Shown here in pieces: positions 1-8,139 of a DNA stretch of 64,000 bases. The notes beneath the pieces were generated by a model. That model made no database searches and was not told where the DNA came from. It saw only the letters and a program-made list of their open reading frames with translations. The stretch spans positions 62,001 to 126,000 of the forward strand of contig JBCCHF010000013.1 of assembly GCA_039028895.1 (NCBI GenBank). Direction: 5' to 3'. The position numbers were made by a program, and so were the translations under genes. The stretch is from JAHDCJ01 sp039028895 (lineage in GTDB: Bacteria; Bacteroidota; Bacteroidia; Chitinophagales; Saprospiraceae). Each line of letters begins with the position of its first letter. The stretch's first letter is position 1.

Positions 1-1055
1 AAGGTCGACCGGACACTATCTTCCGATTCACCAGGAAATCCAACAATAAAAGGGAAAATAACGGCAATATCTCTTTCAGCACACCGTCGTGCCGTATCGT
101 AGACCTGTTCAATCTTGATATCTTTCATGAGCCAGTCCATCATCTCCTGTGAGCCAGACTCCACGCCTACCAACACTCTGCGTAGTCCTGACTTTTTACA
201 TAAGTCAAATTCTTCCTCCTTGAGGCGGAACCCCTGGTCGGCACGCATGGTCCCTGCCCAGGTAGTTTGGAGGTTTCGATTAATGAATTCTTCGGAAATG
301 GCGACTACACGTTTTCTTTTGGTAAAGAAAGTCTCATCCTGAAAATTGATATCTGTGAAGTTGAATTTTTTCTTCCAGAACTCAAGTTCTTCACCCATCC
401 TTTCCGGTTGGAGAGCCGTCCAGCCTCTTTTATACACAAAAGGGTCAGCACAAAATGTACATCTGAATCGGCAACCGGCAGATGAGATATAATCGAATTG
501 CCGGTTTTTCTTGAATTTGAAATAATTCTCAACTTTTATCAGGTCATAATTTACCGTAGGGAAAAAGTTAACATCTTGTAGGGGTCTTCCCAGGTTTTTA
601 ACGATCCCACCATCTGCATTGCGATAAGTAATACCTTTTACATCATCAAATTCACCACCTTCAGCGACTCGATTTACGATTTCAACAAAAGTCTCTTCTC
701 CCTGGGCTTGCACGCTAATGTCGATAGCGGGTTCATCCCTTAGTGTTTCTGTCGGGAAAAGGGATGGATGCCATCCGCCCCATACGATTGTTAAACTTGG
801 GAATTTGGCTTTTACTGCCCGGGTAACTTTTACAGCATCTTTTAAAGGAGCACCTGTAAGTGCTGTTACACCGAAACAAATAGCATCATCACAGGCTTCC
901 AGCACTTTTTTCAACGGTGATTTGTCGACGCGGCCGTCTACTATTATGACTTCATACCGTTTTGGGTCAAGGCAAGACCCAATTGCCAGTAAAGCCAACG
1001 GCATATCATAAAATACCGAAACTGGATTATAGAGGACTACTTTCTTTTTCGTCAT
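1..1055 (-). CDS. B12-binding radical SAM protein, C-terminus cut by the window edge
   Basis: The reading frame starts at an ATG at 1055 (MTKKKVVLYNP) and runs open to base 1, so the C-terminus is missing. The N-terminal ~130 residues read like a cobalamin-binding Rossmann domain (PLALLAIGSCLDP, then an ALTGAP segment and a WGGWHPSLFP segment). The radical-SAM cluster motif CRFRCTFC (C-x3-C-x2-C) follows near residue 190. This arrangement is typical of class B radical SAM methyltransferases and related enzymes, which reductively cleave S-adenosylmethionine using a 4Fe-4S cluster. The substrate cannot be told from sequence. It is transcribed away from the PAP2 gene's 3' end in the same direction. 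Family assignment is firm, function open. Confidence 0.85.
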   Translation of the reverse strand, partial: MTKKKVVLYNPVSVFYDMPLALLAIGSCLDPKRYEVIIVDGRVDKSPLKKVLEACDDAICFGVTALTGAPLKDAVKVTRAVKAKFPSLTIVWGGWHPSLFPTETLRDEPAIDISVQAQGEETFVEIVNRVAEGGEFDDVKGITYRNADGGIVKNLGRPLQDVNFFPTVNYDLIKVENYFKFKKNRQFDYISSAGCRFRCTFCADPFVYKRGWTALQPERMGEELEFWKKKFNFTDINFQDETFFTKRKRVVAISEEFINRNLQTTWAGTMRADQGFRLKEEEFDLCKKSGLRRVLVGVESGSQEMMDWLMKDIKIEQVYDTARRCAERDIAVIFPFIVGFPGESEDSVRST

Positions 1056-1182
1056 GGAAGGCGCTTAAAGATGAAAGGTACGAACTTTAGAGGAATAAGG
1101 GTAAATCCCAGTTTCAAAATGGCCGAAATAGTTATTAGATTTTAAACAATAAACAGCATGCTGGAACATTTGTTTTTGAAAT

Positions 1183-2022
1183 TTAAAATTCCCAGCTTAA
1201 CCTGGTCAGGCCTAGTCCAGTATCAAGTTTAACATTTGCTTTTTTGCGATGTTTCTGGGCTACTTTTTTGTGAATGGTAGGAATGAAATATCCAACTGCT
1301 CCGCCAATAAGGTAACCTGCAATGACATCAGTGTAGAAGTGTTTTCCGGCAGCAACGCGCATTCCGGCAACAGTGGCAGGTACTGCAGCAGCGAGTCCCC
1401 AAACTACATAACGCCATTTGGAGTCTGGGTGATAATCGGCAAAAAGTCTGGCCGAAAAAAACGACATGGACGACACCATGGCCGTATGCCCTGAAAAGAA
1501 GGATACTTTTGCGCCTTTACCATCTTTGAAAGGACTATACGGTACATCAGGATTATAAACCAGGGGTCGGGTTCGTTTGAAAGCGCCTTTTGAGAACCTG
1601 ACCAGGGCTTCTGTCATAAATAGAGTTTCCGCAGTCAATGCACCAAGAACCAGAAAATCCTTTCTCATTTTATTGTCAGCCAAAACAAATATGACAGGGT
1701 AAAGTGGTGCAGTATTCAAAAACCAATCGCTGACATCAGCAATGCTTTCATTGAAAAAACCAGTTACACCCCGATCAAAAGGATTGATATCCATAGGGTC
1801 GAGGTCGGCAATATCCATCTCTGTCAGTGGCATTATCTTTTGGGTGAGACTAATCCCCCCTAATTCGAAAGCAAGGCTTGTAAAGACAATCGGGATGTCA
1901 GCCTGGTAACTTAAACGATATGGAGATTGCTCTTTCTGGGCTGCTGAAATCTGTGGAATTAGCCAGATAAACAAAACAAAGAGCAAACTGTATAAGATTG
2001 ATTTAGACGATAAAAAAGACAT
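1183..2022 (-). CDS. PAP2-superfamily membrane phosphatase
   Basis: All three phosphatase signature motifs are present: K-x6-RP (KGAFKRTRP), the SGH motif (FFSGHTAMV) and R-x5-H-x3-D (RVAAGKHFYTD), the last His being the nucleophile in the family. These enzymes dephosphorylate lipid phosphates such as undecaprenyl or phosphatidyl-glycerol phosphate at the membrane. I place the start at 2022 (MSFLSSKSILYS) because this gives a clean N-terminal hydrophobic export segment ending around ISAAQ. The frame is open 19 codons further to 2079, but that stretch is polar and unlike a signal peptide. The substrate is unknown. The gene is divergent from the 2360 operon. Confidence 0.85.
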   Translation of the reverse strand: MSFLSSKSILYSLLFVLFIWLIPQISAAQKEQSPYRLSYQADIPIVFTSLAFELGGISLTQKIMPLTEMDIADLDPMDINPFDRGVTGFFNESIADVSDWFLNTAPLYPVIFVLADNKMRKDFLVLGALTAETLFMTEALVRFSKGAFKRTRPLVYNPDVPYSPFKDGKGAKVSFFSGHTAMVSSMSFFSARLFADYHPDSKWRYVVWGLAAAVPATVAGMRVAAGKHFYTDVIAGYLIGGAVGYFIPTIHKKVAQKHRKKANVKLDTGLGLTRLSWEF

Positions 2023-2197
2023 TTTAAATAAATATAATTTGAGTTCATCCTGAATGTACAACATATTTTTTTCTTCCATTCAAAAATCGAAAGTTGCCTG
2101 ATTTTTGCCGGAGTGATAAGTAATTACCTTTTGCCTTAAACAAGGGCATGAAATTCCCACTCATATTTTTGACTTGGTAAACCTGAATAACCAGATT

Positions 2198-2250
2198 TTA
2201 TTTTCGAAATTAATTGATTTTTAAAAATAAAATTTCGAATCGAAAAATAA
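2198..2250. repeat. AT-rich imperfect inverted repeat in divergent promoter region
   Basis: TTATTTTCGAAATT (2198-2211) can pair with AATTTCG (2231-2237) and AAAATAA (2244-2250), leaving a six-base bulge on the right arm. It lies between the PAP2 gene and the hydrolase/ATP-grasp operon, just upstream of the predicted promoter. Neither gene ends here, so it is not a terminator. An operator is possible but unproven. Confidence 0.3.
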
Positions 2251-2272
2251 TTGACATTTGTACAAAATTTTA

Positions 2273-2304
2273 TTTGCGCTTGAACTTATTAAGTCGTACC
2301 TTTG
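2273..2304 (+). promoter_or_regulatory. Bacteroidota-type promoter for the 2360-7443 operon
   Basis: TACCTTTG at 2297-2304 matches the -7 consensus TAnnTTTG of the Bacteroidota primary sigma factor. A TTTG at 2273-2276 lies about 20 bases upstream, the usual spacing for the -33 element. The transcript would have a leader of roughly 50 bases before the ATG at 2360. Confidence 0.55.
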
Positions 2305-2359
2305 CGGTCTCAAAGCAATGAGCATAGTGTAAATATTACAATTACCTAAAAAAATAACC

Positions 2360-3067
2360 GTGAAAGAGACACATCACAAATGGTATTCACCAACATTGAG
2401 CATGGATTTCGAGATGCTTACGTTTGGTCACGCTGGTTACCCTGTAGTTGTTTTCCCAACTACAATGGGACGTTATTTTGAGTCGAAGGATTTTAAGTTA
2501 ATTGATTCTGCAAAATGGTTTTTAGATAATGGCCTGGTGCAAATCTTTTGTCCTGACAGCATTGACAAACATAGTTGGTACAATAAAGATATCCATCCTG
2601 CTGACAGGGTGAAGAATCACATCGTTTACGATCAGATGATCTATAATGAAGTTGTTAATAATATCCGTTGGAATACTGGAGCAGGAAAAATAGCTGTTGC
2701 AGGTGCCAGTTTCGGCGGTTTTCATGCTGCAAATTTTGCTTTCCGTCATCCTGAAGTTGTAAGTCATCTGTTTTGTATGAGTGGGGCATTTGATGTCAAA
2801 TCATTCATGGATGGATACTATGATGACAACGTATATTTTAATAATCCTAACGACTACCTTACAGGTTTGAATCACCCTGAGTTATGGAATATGAATATTG
2901 TCTTGGGAACATCAGACTGGGATATTTGCCTTGATGCAAATCTGCATATGTCTCATCTGTTAAACCAGAAAAATATCAACCATTGGTTGGATAAGCGTGG
3001 ATGGAAGCAACACGATTGGCCATTATGGCGTGAAATGTTTCCACATTATTTGTCTTTGATTAAATAG
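2360..3067 (+). CDS. Alpha/beta-hydrolase, putative esterase (COG4947-like)
   Basis: A 235-residue protein without a signal peptide. It carries the nucleophile elbow G-A-S-F-G-G (serine near residue 115), an acidic candidate in GTSDWD and a C-terminal histidine in KQHDWPLW, the order expected for an alpha/beta-hydrolase triad. It resembles the small 'esterase/lipase superfamily' group COG4947. It is the first gene of a tight operon with three ATP-grasp-type proteins and a glutamine amidotransferase (75 bases to the next gene, then 14, 11 and 37). In that setting it could release, transfer or proofread an ester- or thioester-linked product; this is inference. The substrate is not known. Confidence 0.8.
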   Translation: MKETHHKWYSPTLSMDFEMLTFGHAGYPVVVFPTTMGRYFESKDFKLIDSAKWFLDNGLVQIFCPDSIDKHSWYNKDIHPADRVKNHIVYDQMIYNEVVNNIRWNTGAGKIAVAGASFGGFHAANFAFRHPEVVSHLFCMSGAFDVKSFMDGYYDDNVYFNNPNDYLTGLNHPELWNMNIVLGTSDWDICLDANLHMSHLLNQKNINHWLDKRGWKQHDWPLWREMFPHYLSLIK

Positions 3068-3142
3068 TATTCTGGGTTAGTTATTCAGTGTTCTTTATAG
3101 AGTAATTCTGGTAGCTGACAACGAACCACAAAAAAATACAAC

Positions 3143-4177
3143 ATGAAAAAGATCGGTATTTTATTCGGAAAGGAAAGGAGCTTCCCTGAGGCTTTTATCC
3201 AGCGTGTCAATGAAAAGAATATTGATGGTGTTATGGCAGAAGCTGTAACTATCGATAAAGTAATGCAGGCAGAACCTTCTGAGTATGCAGTTATCATTGA
3301 TCGTATTTCACAAGATGTCCCTTTTTACAGGGCTTTTCTTAAGAATGCAGCAATTTGCGGAACGGCAGTTATCAACAACCCGTTCTGGTGGAGTGCTGAT
3401 GAGAAATTTTTCAACAACGCACTTGCAGTTAAAGTTGGTGTGCCAGTTCCTAAGACAGTTTTACTGCCTTCAAACCAGCATCCTGATGATACTAATGGCG
3501 ATTCATTCACCAACCTTGCTTTCCCATTGGATTGGGAGGGTATTTTCGAATACCTTGGAGGTTTCCCGGCATATATGAAGCCGTTTGCAGGAGGTGGTTG
3601 GAAGAATGTTTACCGCCTGGACAATATGAATGAATTCTTTGCCAGGTACAACGAAACAGGCCAGTTGGTTATGATGTTGCAGGAGGAGATCAAGTTTGAT
3701 GCTTACTTCCGCTGCTACTGTATTGGTGGTGACAGGGTGAAGATCATGCATTACGAGCCACGTAACCCACACCACTTACGCTATGATGCACACCATGATG
3801 TATCTGATGAAATGTTGAAAACGATTGAGTCATATGTTATCCGCCTATGCCAGGCATTGGGCTATGACTTCAATACAGTAGAATTTGCGATTCGCGATGG
3901 TATTCCTTATGCCATTGATTTCTGTAACCCTGCACCGGATGCAGATATCAATTCTGTAGGACAAGAGAATTTTGACTGGGTGGTTGAGGAAGCTGCTAAT
4001 TTCGCTATCGAAAAAGCACTTACTCACAAAGAGGGAGAAGACAATCTCACATGGGGCGACTTCATAAAAGAATCTGTAGGTAGCAAGCTGAATGTAAAGG
4101 CAACTGCCAAGAAAACAACTACAAAGTCAAAAGCGAAAAGTAACGGCAGGAAGCGTAAAACCGCTGCGGTTAAGTAA
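3143..4177 (+). CDS. ATP-grasp ligase with lysine-rich C-terminal tail
   Basis: 344 residues of RimK/ATP-grasp type. After a pre-ATP-grasp N-terminal part, the ATP-binding half is seen at AYMKPFAGGGWKNV, and the metal-binding end at EFAIRDGIPYAIDFCNPAPDAD, where E, D and N are the expected Mg ligands. ATP-grasp enzymes make an acyl-phosphate and join it to an amine, thiol or similar. The last ~26 residues are almost only K, A, T, R, S and G, like the basic tails of histone-H1-like bacterial proteins, and are not part of the enzyme fold. Second gene of the operon. Acceptor and donor are unknown. Confidence 0.85.
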   Translation: MKKIGILFGKERSFPEAFIQRVNEKNIDGVMAEAVTIDKVMQAEPSEYAVIIDRISQDVPFYRAFLKNAAICGTAVINNPFWWSADEKFFNNALAVKVGVPVPKTVLLPSNQHPDDTNGDSFTNLAFPLDWEGIFEYLGGFPAYMKPFAGGGWKNVYRLDNMNEFFARYNETGQLVMMLQEEIKFDAYFRCYCIGGDRVKIMHYEPRNPHHLRYDAHHDVSDEMLKTIESYVIRLCQALGYDFNTVEFAIRDGIPYAIDFCNPAPDADINSVGQENFDWVVEEAANFAIEKALTHKEGEDNLTWGDFIKESVGSKLNVKATAKKTTTKSKAKSNGRKRKTAAVK

Positions 4178-4191
4178 GAACAATTGTAAAG

Positions 4192-5013
4192 ATGGAAGAA
4201 CGTCGAATTCGCCTTGCAATACTGGATATGTACGATGGTACACCAAACCAGGGTATGCGGGCAATACATGAACTTGTTGAGCGGTTCTCCGATCAGTTGG
4301 AATGGCAAACATTTGACGTTAGAGGAAAAGCCGAAGTCCCTGACACAGGGTTCGATATATACATCAGTAGTGGCGGACCGGGAGATCCGCTGGAAGGCGA
4401 TGGCGTTTGGGATACAAAGTTTTTTAACCTCCTTGATCGATTATGGGCAATTAACAGATCAGGGGAAGGTCCTAAGAAATTTGTATTCTTCATCTGTCAT
4501 TCCTTCCAGATGGCCTGCCATCATTTTGGGTTAGCGGAAATTAAGCCGAGAAAATCGCGTTCCTTCGGCACCTTCCCGGTTCATAAGACTGAAGAAGGTT
4601 TGTCAGACCCCTATTTTGAAAACCTGCCGAATCCTTTCTGTGTGGCTGATTTTCGCAATTACCAGGTGGTTCAGCCTAAGCAAGAAGTGTTAGCCTCTTT
4701 AGGAGCAAAAGTCCTTGCATTAGAAAAGATCAGACCACATGTTCCTTTAGAACGTGCCATGATGGCCGTCCGGTTTTCACGGGAATTTTTTGGCACTCAA
4801 TTTCACCCTGAAGCAGATCCGGAAGGTATGATCCTCCATTTTGAAAAACAGGAGATGAAAGAACTGGTCGCCAAAAACCACGGAATGGCTAAGTTTTACC
4901 AGATGATCAAGGACCTAAACGATCCTGATATGATTGAATTGACGCATAATACGCTAATACCAGCCTTTTTACAGGATGCCATTCATGAATTAAGTCTTCA
5001 AACTATCTCATAA
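4192..5013 (+). CDS. Class I glutamine amidotransferase-like protein
   Basis: 273 residues. The nucleophile cysteine sits in FFICHSFQMACHHFG, a variant of the usual G-x-C-x-G elbow, and the His and Glu of the triad are in GTQFHPEADPEG. The SSGGPGDP segment is the typical oxyanion-side loop. Class I amidotransferases hydrolyse glutamine and pass ammonia to a synthase partner. The most natural partners here are the flanking ATP-grasp proteins (14 bases upstream, 11 downstream). About 55 C-terminal residues beyond the triad are helical and have no function I can name. A gamma-glutamyl hydrolase-like activity is an alternative. Confidence 0.85.
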   Translation: MEERRIRLAILDMYDGTPNQGMRAIHELVERFSDQLEWQTFDVRGKAEVPDTGFDIYISSGGPGDPLEGDGVWDTKFFNLLDRLWAINRSGEGPKKFVFFICHSFQMACHHFGLAEIKPRKSRSFGTFPVHKTEEGLSDPYFENLPNPFCVADFRNYQVVQPKQEVLASLGAKVLALEKIRPHVPLERAMMAVRFSREFFGTQFHPEADPEGMILHFEKQEMKELVAKNHGMAKFYQMIKDLNDPDMIELTHNTLIPAFLQDAIHELSLQTIS

Positions 5014-5024
5014 TCCCCAATCCA

Positions 5025-6218
5025 ATGATCTCGGAAGTCCGGAAAGCTTATAACGCCGCTTTCACACAGGAAAGATACGAGGCTTTTCTCAACACCATTA
5101 ACACCACCTACAAACACAGGCCGCCATTCAGAATTGGAGAAACCCCTGTTTTTGTGCCTGCAGATTTCAAAAAGAAGTTATTCCAGGCTTGTGAGGAGAT
5201 TACTGATGTTATTTGCCAGCCTGATTTTAAAGACTTGTCGCAAGGGGCTATTCTGGCAGGGCAGGAAGTGCCGGGCGAAGATGACCACACCTTATTCCTT
5301 CAAATGGATTTTGGAGTTTGCCGAGAAGAAAATGGTGAATTATCTCCTCAATTAATAGAAGTGCAGGGTTTTCCCTCTTTATATTTCTTCCAGGATTTGC
5401 TTGCTAATGCTTACCGCAAACATTTTGAATATCCTGAGAATTTTACCCATCTCTTCGGCGGTTTAACTTCTGAGGAATATATGGAGCTGCTACGGAAAAA
5501 TATTGTCGGGACTTCAAAAGCCGAGAATGTTATCCTTCTTGAAATCGAGCCAGAGAAACAAGTAACAAGGATTGACTTTCTGGGTGCAACCCATCACCTT
5601 GGTATTCCAACGCTTTGTGTTTCGGATCTCCAAATGAGTGGTAATGATGTCTTTTACAGGAATGCCAATGGTCAAATGATCCAGGTTGAGAAAATCCTTA
5701 ACCGGGTAATTTTTGATGAACTGATCAACCGTAGTGACCTGAAACGTGATTTCCTTTTCACAAAAGGTCCAAATGTGGATTGGATTGGTCATCCAAACTG
5801 GTTTTTCCGAATTAGTAAACATACCCTGCCATTGCTGAAAAGCCAGTATGTACCTGATAGCCGATTGTTAAGTGATGTGGATGAAATTCCAAAAGACCTT
5901 CAGAACTACGTATTGAAACCGCTTTATTCTTTCGCAGGCTCAGGGGTGTTGATCAATATTAATGAACACGACCTGACGGGCATTAAGAATAAAGAGAACT
6001 ACATTCTGCAAAGAAAAGTAGCTTATGCTCCTGTGGTGGAAACACATGACCAACCTGCTAAATGCGAGATCAGGATGTTGATGTTGTGGGAAAAAGGTGA
6101 AGCAAGACCAAGAATTGTGAATAACTTGGCGAGATTGAGTAAAGGGGAAATGATCGGTGTTAGATACAATAAGAATAAAGAATGGGTAGGCGCTAGTGTC
6201 GCCTTGTTTGAAAGCTAA
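5025..6218 (+). CDS. ATP-grasp-like protein, probably circularly permuted type
   Basis: 397 residues. The clear nucleotide-binding part is near the C-terminus (YVLKPLYSFAGSGVLI, then YILQRKVAYAPV and CEIRMLMLW), while an acidic metal-site-like segment (LIEVQGFPSLY) occurs earlier, around residue 115. This reversed order suggests a circularly permuted ATP-grasp fold, as in glutathionylspermidine-synthase-like proteins, but I base this on motif order only. It shares no obvious similarity with the other two ATP-grasp proteins in the operon beyond the fold motifs. Its reaction is unknown; an amide-forming step using ammonia or an amine is the likely class. Confidence 0.65.
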   Translation: MISEVRKAYNAAFTQERYEAFLNTINTTYKHRPPFRIGETPVFVPADFKKKLFQACEEITDVICQPDFKDLSQGAILAGQEVPGEDDHTLFLQMDFGVCREENGELSPQLIEVQGFPSLYFFQDLLANAYRKHFEYPENFTHLFGGLTSEEYMELLRKNIVGTSKAENVILLEIEPEKQVTRIDFLGATHHLGIPTLCVSDLQMSGNDVFYRNANGQMIQVEKILNRVIFDELINRSDLKRDFLFTKGPNVDWIGHPNWFFRISKHTLPLLKSQYVPDSRLLSDVDEIPKDLQNYVLKPLYSFAGSGVLININEHDLTGIKNKENYILQRKVAYAPVVETHDQPAKCEIRMLMLWEKGEARPRIVNNLARLSKGEMIGVRYNKNKEWVGASVALFES

Positions 6219-6255
6219 CAAAAACTTGTCCCTTCCGGGAAAAACCAATTAAAAA

Positions 6256-7443
6256 ATGAACTTCCTCTGTATATCCAACGAATTCAAAGGACAAGATTTC
6301 CTGACCTTTTGCAAGAAAGAAGGCAACAACGTTTTCCTTGTGACATCAAAAGAACATGAAAATGACGCATGGCCAAGAGAGGCTATTGATGAAATGTTTT
6401 TCATGGAAAAAGATGATAAAGACAATTGGAGTCTTGAAGATCTTGTACTGGGAACAGCTTATTTGATGAGAAGCAAGAAAATTGATCGCATCGTTGCACT
6501 TGATGATTTCGATGTTGAAAAAGCAGCTCACTTACGTGAAGTATTCCGCATTCCAGGAATGGGGGAAACAACTCATCGTTATTTCAGAGACAAACTGGCT
6601 ATGCGGGTAAAGGCTGCCGAAGAAGGGATAAATGTTCCTGGCTTTTCAGGCTTGTTCAACGATGAAGCAGTCAACGAGTTTATCCGTACAGTACCTGCAC
6701 CCTGGGTCGTTAAGCCAAGGGGTAAAGCATCTGCTTCAGGTATCAAAAAAGTACATTCAGGAGAAGAGCTTTGGCAAGTCATTCATAGCCTGGGTGAAGA
6801 GCGCCACCTTTTCCTTGTAGAGCAATTTGCCCCTGGTGATGTCTTCCATACAGATGCCATCTGTGTTGATGGTAAACCAGTTTTTTGCCGCGTTTCACAA
6901 TACTTGAATACGCCTTTGGAAGTCGCTCACGGTGGTGGTGTCTTCAGATCATGTACCGTTGAATTCGGCTCAGACCTTGATAAAAAACTTCAAAAGTTAA
7001 CTGCTGAGGTAATGAAGGCTTTTGGAATGCAATTCAGTGCTTCCCACACAGAGTTTATCAGATCAGCCGAGACCGGAGAATTTTACTTCCTGGAAACTTC
7101 TTCCAGGGTAGGTGGGGCTCATCTCGCTGAAATGGTAGAGGCTTCATCAGGCATCAACCTTTGGGGAGAATGGGCACGACTTGAAACCGCAGAAGCAAAA
7201 GGAATTAAATACAAATTACCAAAAGTCAGAAACGATTACGCCGGTATTTTAGTATCATTAAGCCGTTATGCTCACCCTGATTCATCATCCTTTACCGCAC
7301 CTGAAATCTGCTGGCGCCTCAATAAAGAATACCACATAGGGATGATCCTCAAATCAAATGATCGGCAAAGGATACTTGGCATACTCGACGATTACGCCCA
7401 TAAAGTGTTCAATGATTTTCACGCTAGCGCCCCGGCGGATTAG
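6256..7443 (+). CDS. ATP-grasp ligase, carboxylase/CarB-like
   Basis: 395 residues with the full ATP-grasp layout: N-terminal Rossmann-like part, lid region with PWVVKPRGKASASGIKKV, EQFAPGDVFHTDAI, and the metal site FYFLETSSRVGGAH, whose E-x-S-x-R pattern is shared with carbamoyl-phosphate synthase, biotin carboxylase and many peptide ligases. It is the last gene of the five-gene operon, 37 bases after the previous one. Its 3' end overlaps the 3' end of the convergent HAD gene by 20 bases. With two other ATP-grasp proteins present, sequential ligations on one product are plausible. Specificity is unknown. Confidence 0.85.
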   Translation: MNFLCISNEFKGQDFLTFCKKEGNNVFLVTSKEHENDAWPREAIDEMFFMEKDDKDNWSLEDLVLGTAYLMRSKKIDRIVALDDFDVEKAAHLREVFRIPGMGETTHRYFRDKLAMRVKAAEEGINVPGFSGLFNDEAVNEFIRTVPAPWVVKPRGKASASGIKKVHSGEELWQVIHSLGEERHLFLVEQFAPGDVFHTDAICVDGKPVFCRVSQYLNTPLEVAHGGGVFRSCTVEFGSDLDKKLQKLTAEVMKAFGMQFSASHTEFIRSAETGEFYFLETSSRVGGAHLAEMVEASSGINLWGEWARLETAEAKGIKYKLPKVRNDYAGILVSLSRYAHPDSSSFTAPEICWRLNKEYHIGMILKSNDRQRILGILDDYAHKVFNDFHASAPAD

Positions 7444-8134
7444 TAACTAAAGTCTCCAATTCGAGAAATCCACTAACTTCAAAAGTAGGCTTGCTCTCAG
7501 GTGGGCTAGCCTTATGTGTTGGATTATACCAGCAGGTGTCTACCCCATAATTATTACCGCCAGTAATGTCTGAACTCAGACTGTCGCCAATAACAAGTAC
7601 CTGGTCTTTGGCAGGATGTCCAATCTGATTGAAGGTATAATCAAAAAATCCTTTATGTGGTTTTGAATAACCGATTTCGTCTGAGACGACTATGGTGTGA
7701 AAAAAATTCCCGATGTCTGCCCTGTTGATCCTAGGGCGTTGGACCTCTTTGAGTCCATTCGTGATAATGGCTAATTTGAATTTGCTTTCCAGGTTTTTGA
7801 GCAGGTCGACAGCTCCAGGCAACATTTTGGTGTGATCCACAAGATTCATCAGGTACTTATGATTCATATGAATTGGGTCGCCACGGTGATTGGTCGCTTG
7901 CAAAAACAGGTCAAAGCGTTTTGAGCGTAACTCATCCTGGGTGATCTTTTGCTCTTCAAGCTCTTTCCATACTTTTTTATTGATCTTCAAATAAGTTTGA
8001 AAGTAATCGGCTTGTCGCTGCATACCCATTTCCTCGAGGGTAGCCCAGAATGCTAATTCTGCCGAACCGTCGAAGTCAAAAAGTGTGTTATCTGCATCAA
8101 ATAACAACCATTCGTATTTTTTGCTTTTACTCAA
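7424..8134 (-). CDS. yjjG: YjjG-family noncanonical pyrimidine nucleotidase (HAD hydrolase)
   Basis: 236 residues. HAD motif I is FDADNTLFDFD (nucleophile D plus acid/base D), motif II ITNGLKEVQ, motif III lysine in YSKPHKGFFDY and motif IV VIGDSLSSDI. The combination ADNTLFDFD, NGLKEVQRPR and DTCWYNP is characteristic of the YjjG group, which removes phosphate from unusual pyrimidine nucleoside monophosphates and limits their incorporation into DNA. It starts 5 bases after the glgC stop, so it is probably co-transcribed with glgA and glgC. Substrate identity in this organism is inferred from the family. Confidence 0.85.
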   Translation of the reverse strand: MSKSKKYEWLLFDADNTLFDFDGSAELAFWATLEEMGMQRQADYFQTYLKINKKVWKELEEQKITQDELRSKRFDLFLQATNHRGDPIHMNHKYLMNLVDHTKMLPGAVDLLKNLESKFKLAIITNGLKEVQRPRINRADIGNFFHTIVVSDEIGYSKPHKGFFDYTFNQIGHPAKDQVLVIGDSLSSDITGGNNYGVDTCWYNPTHKASPPESKPTFEVSGFLELETLVTNPPGR

Positions 8135-8139
8135 TGCAC

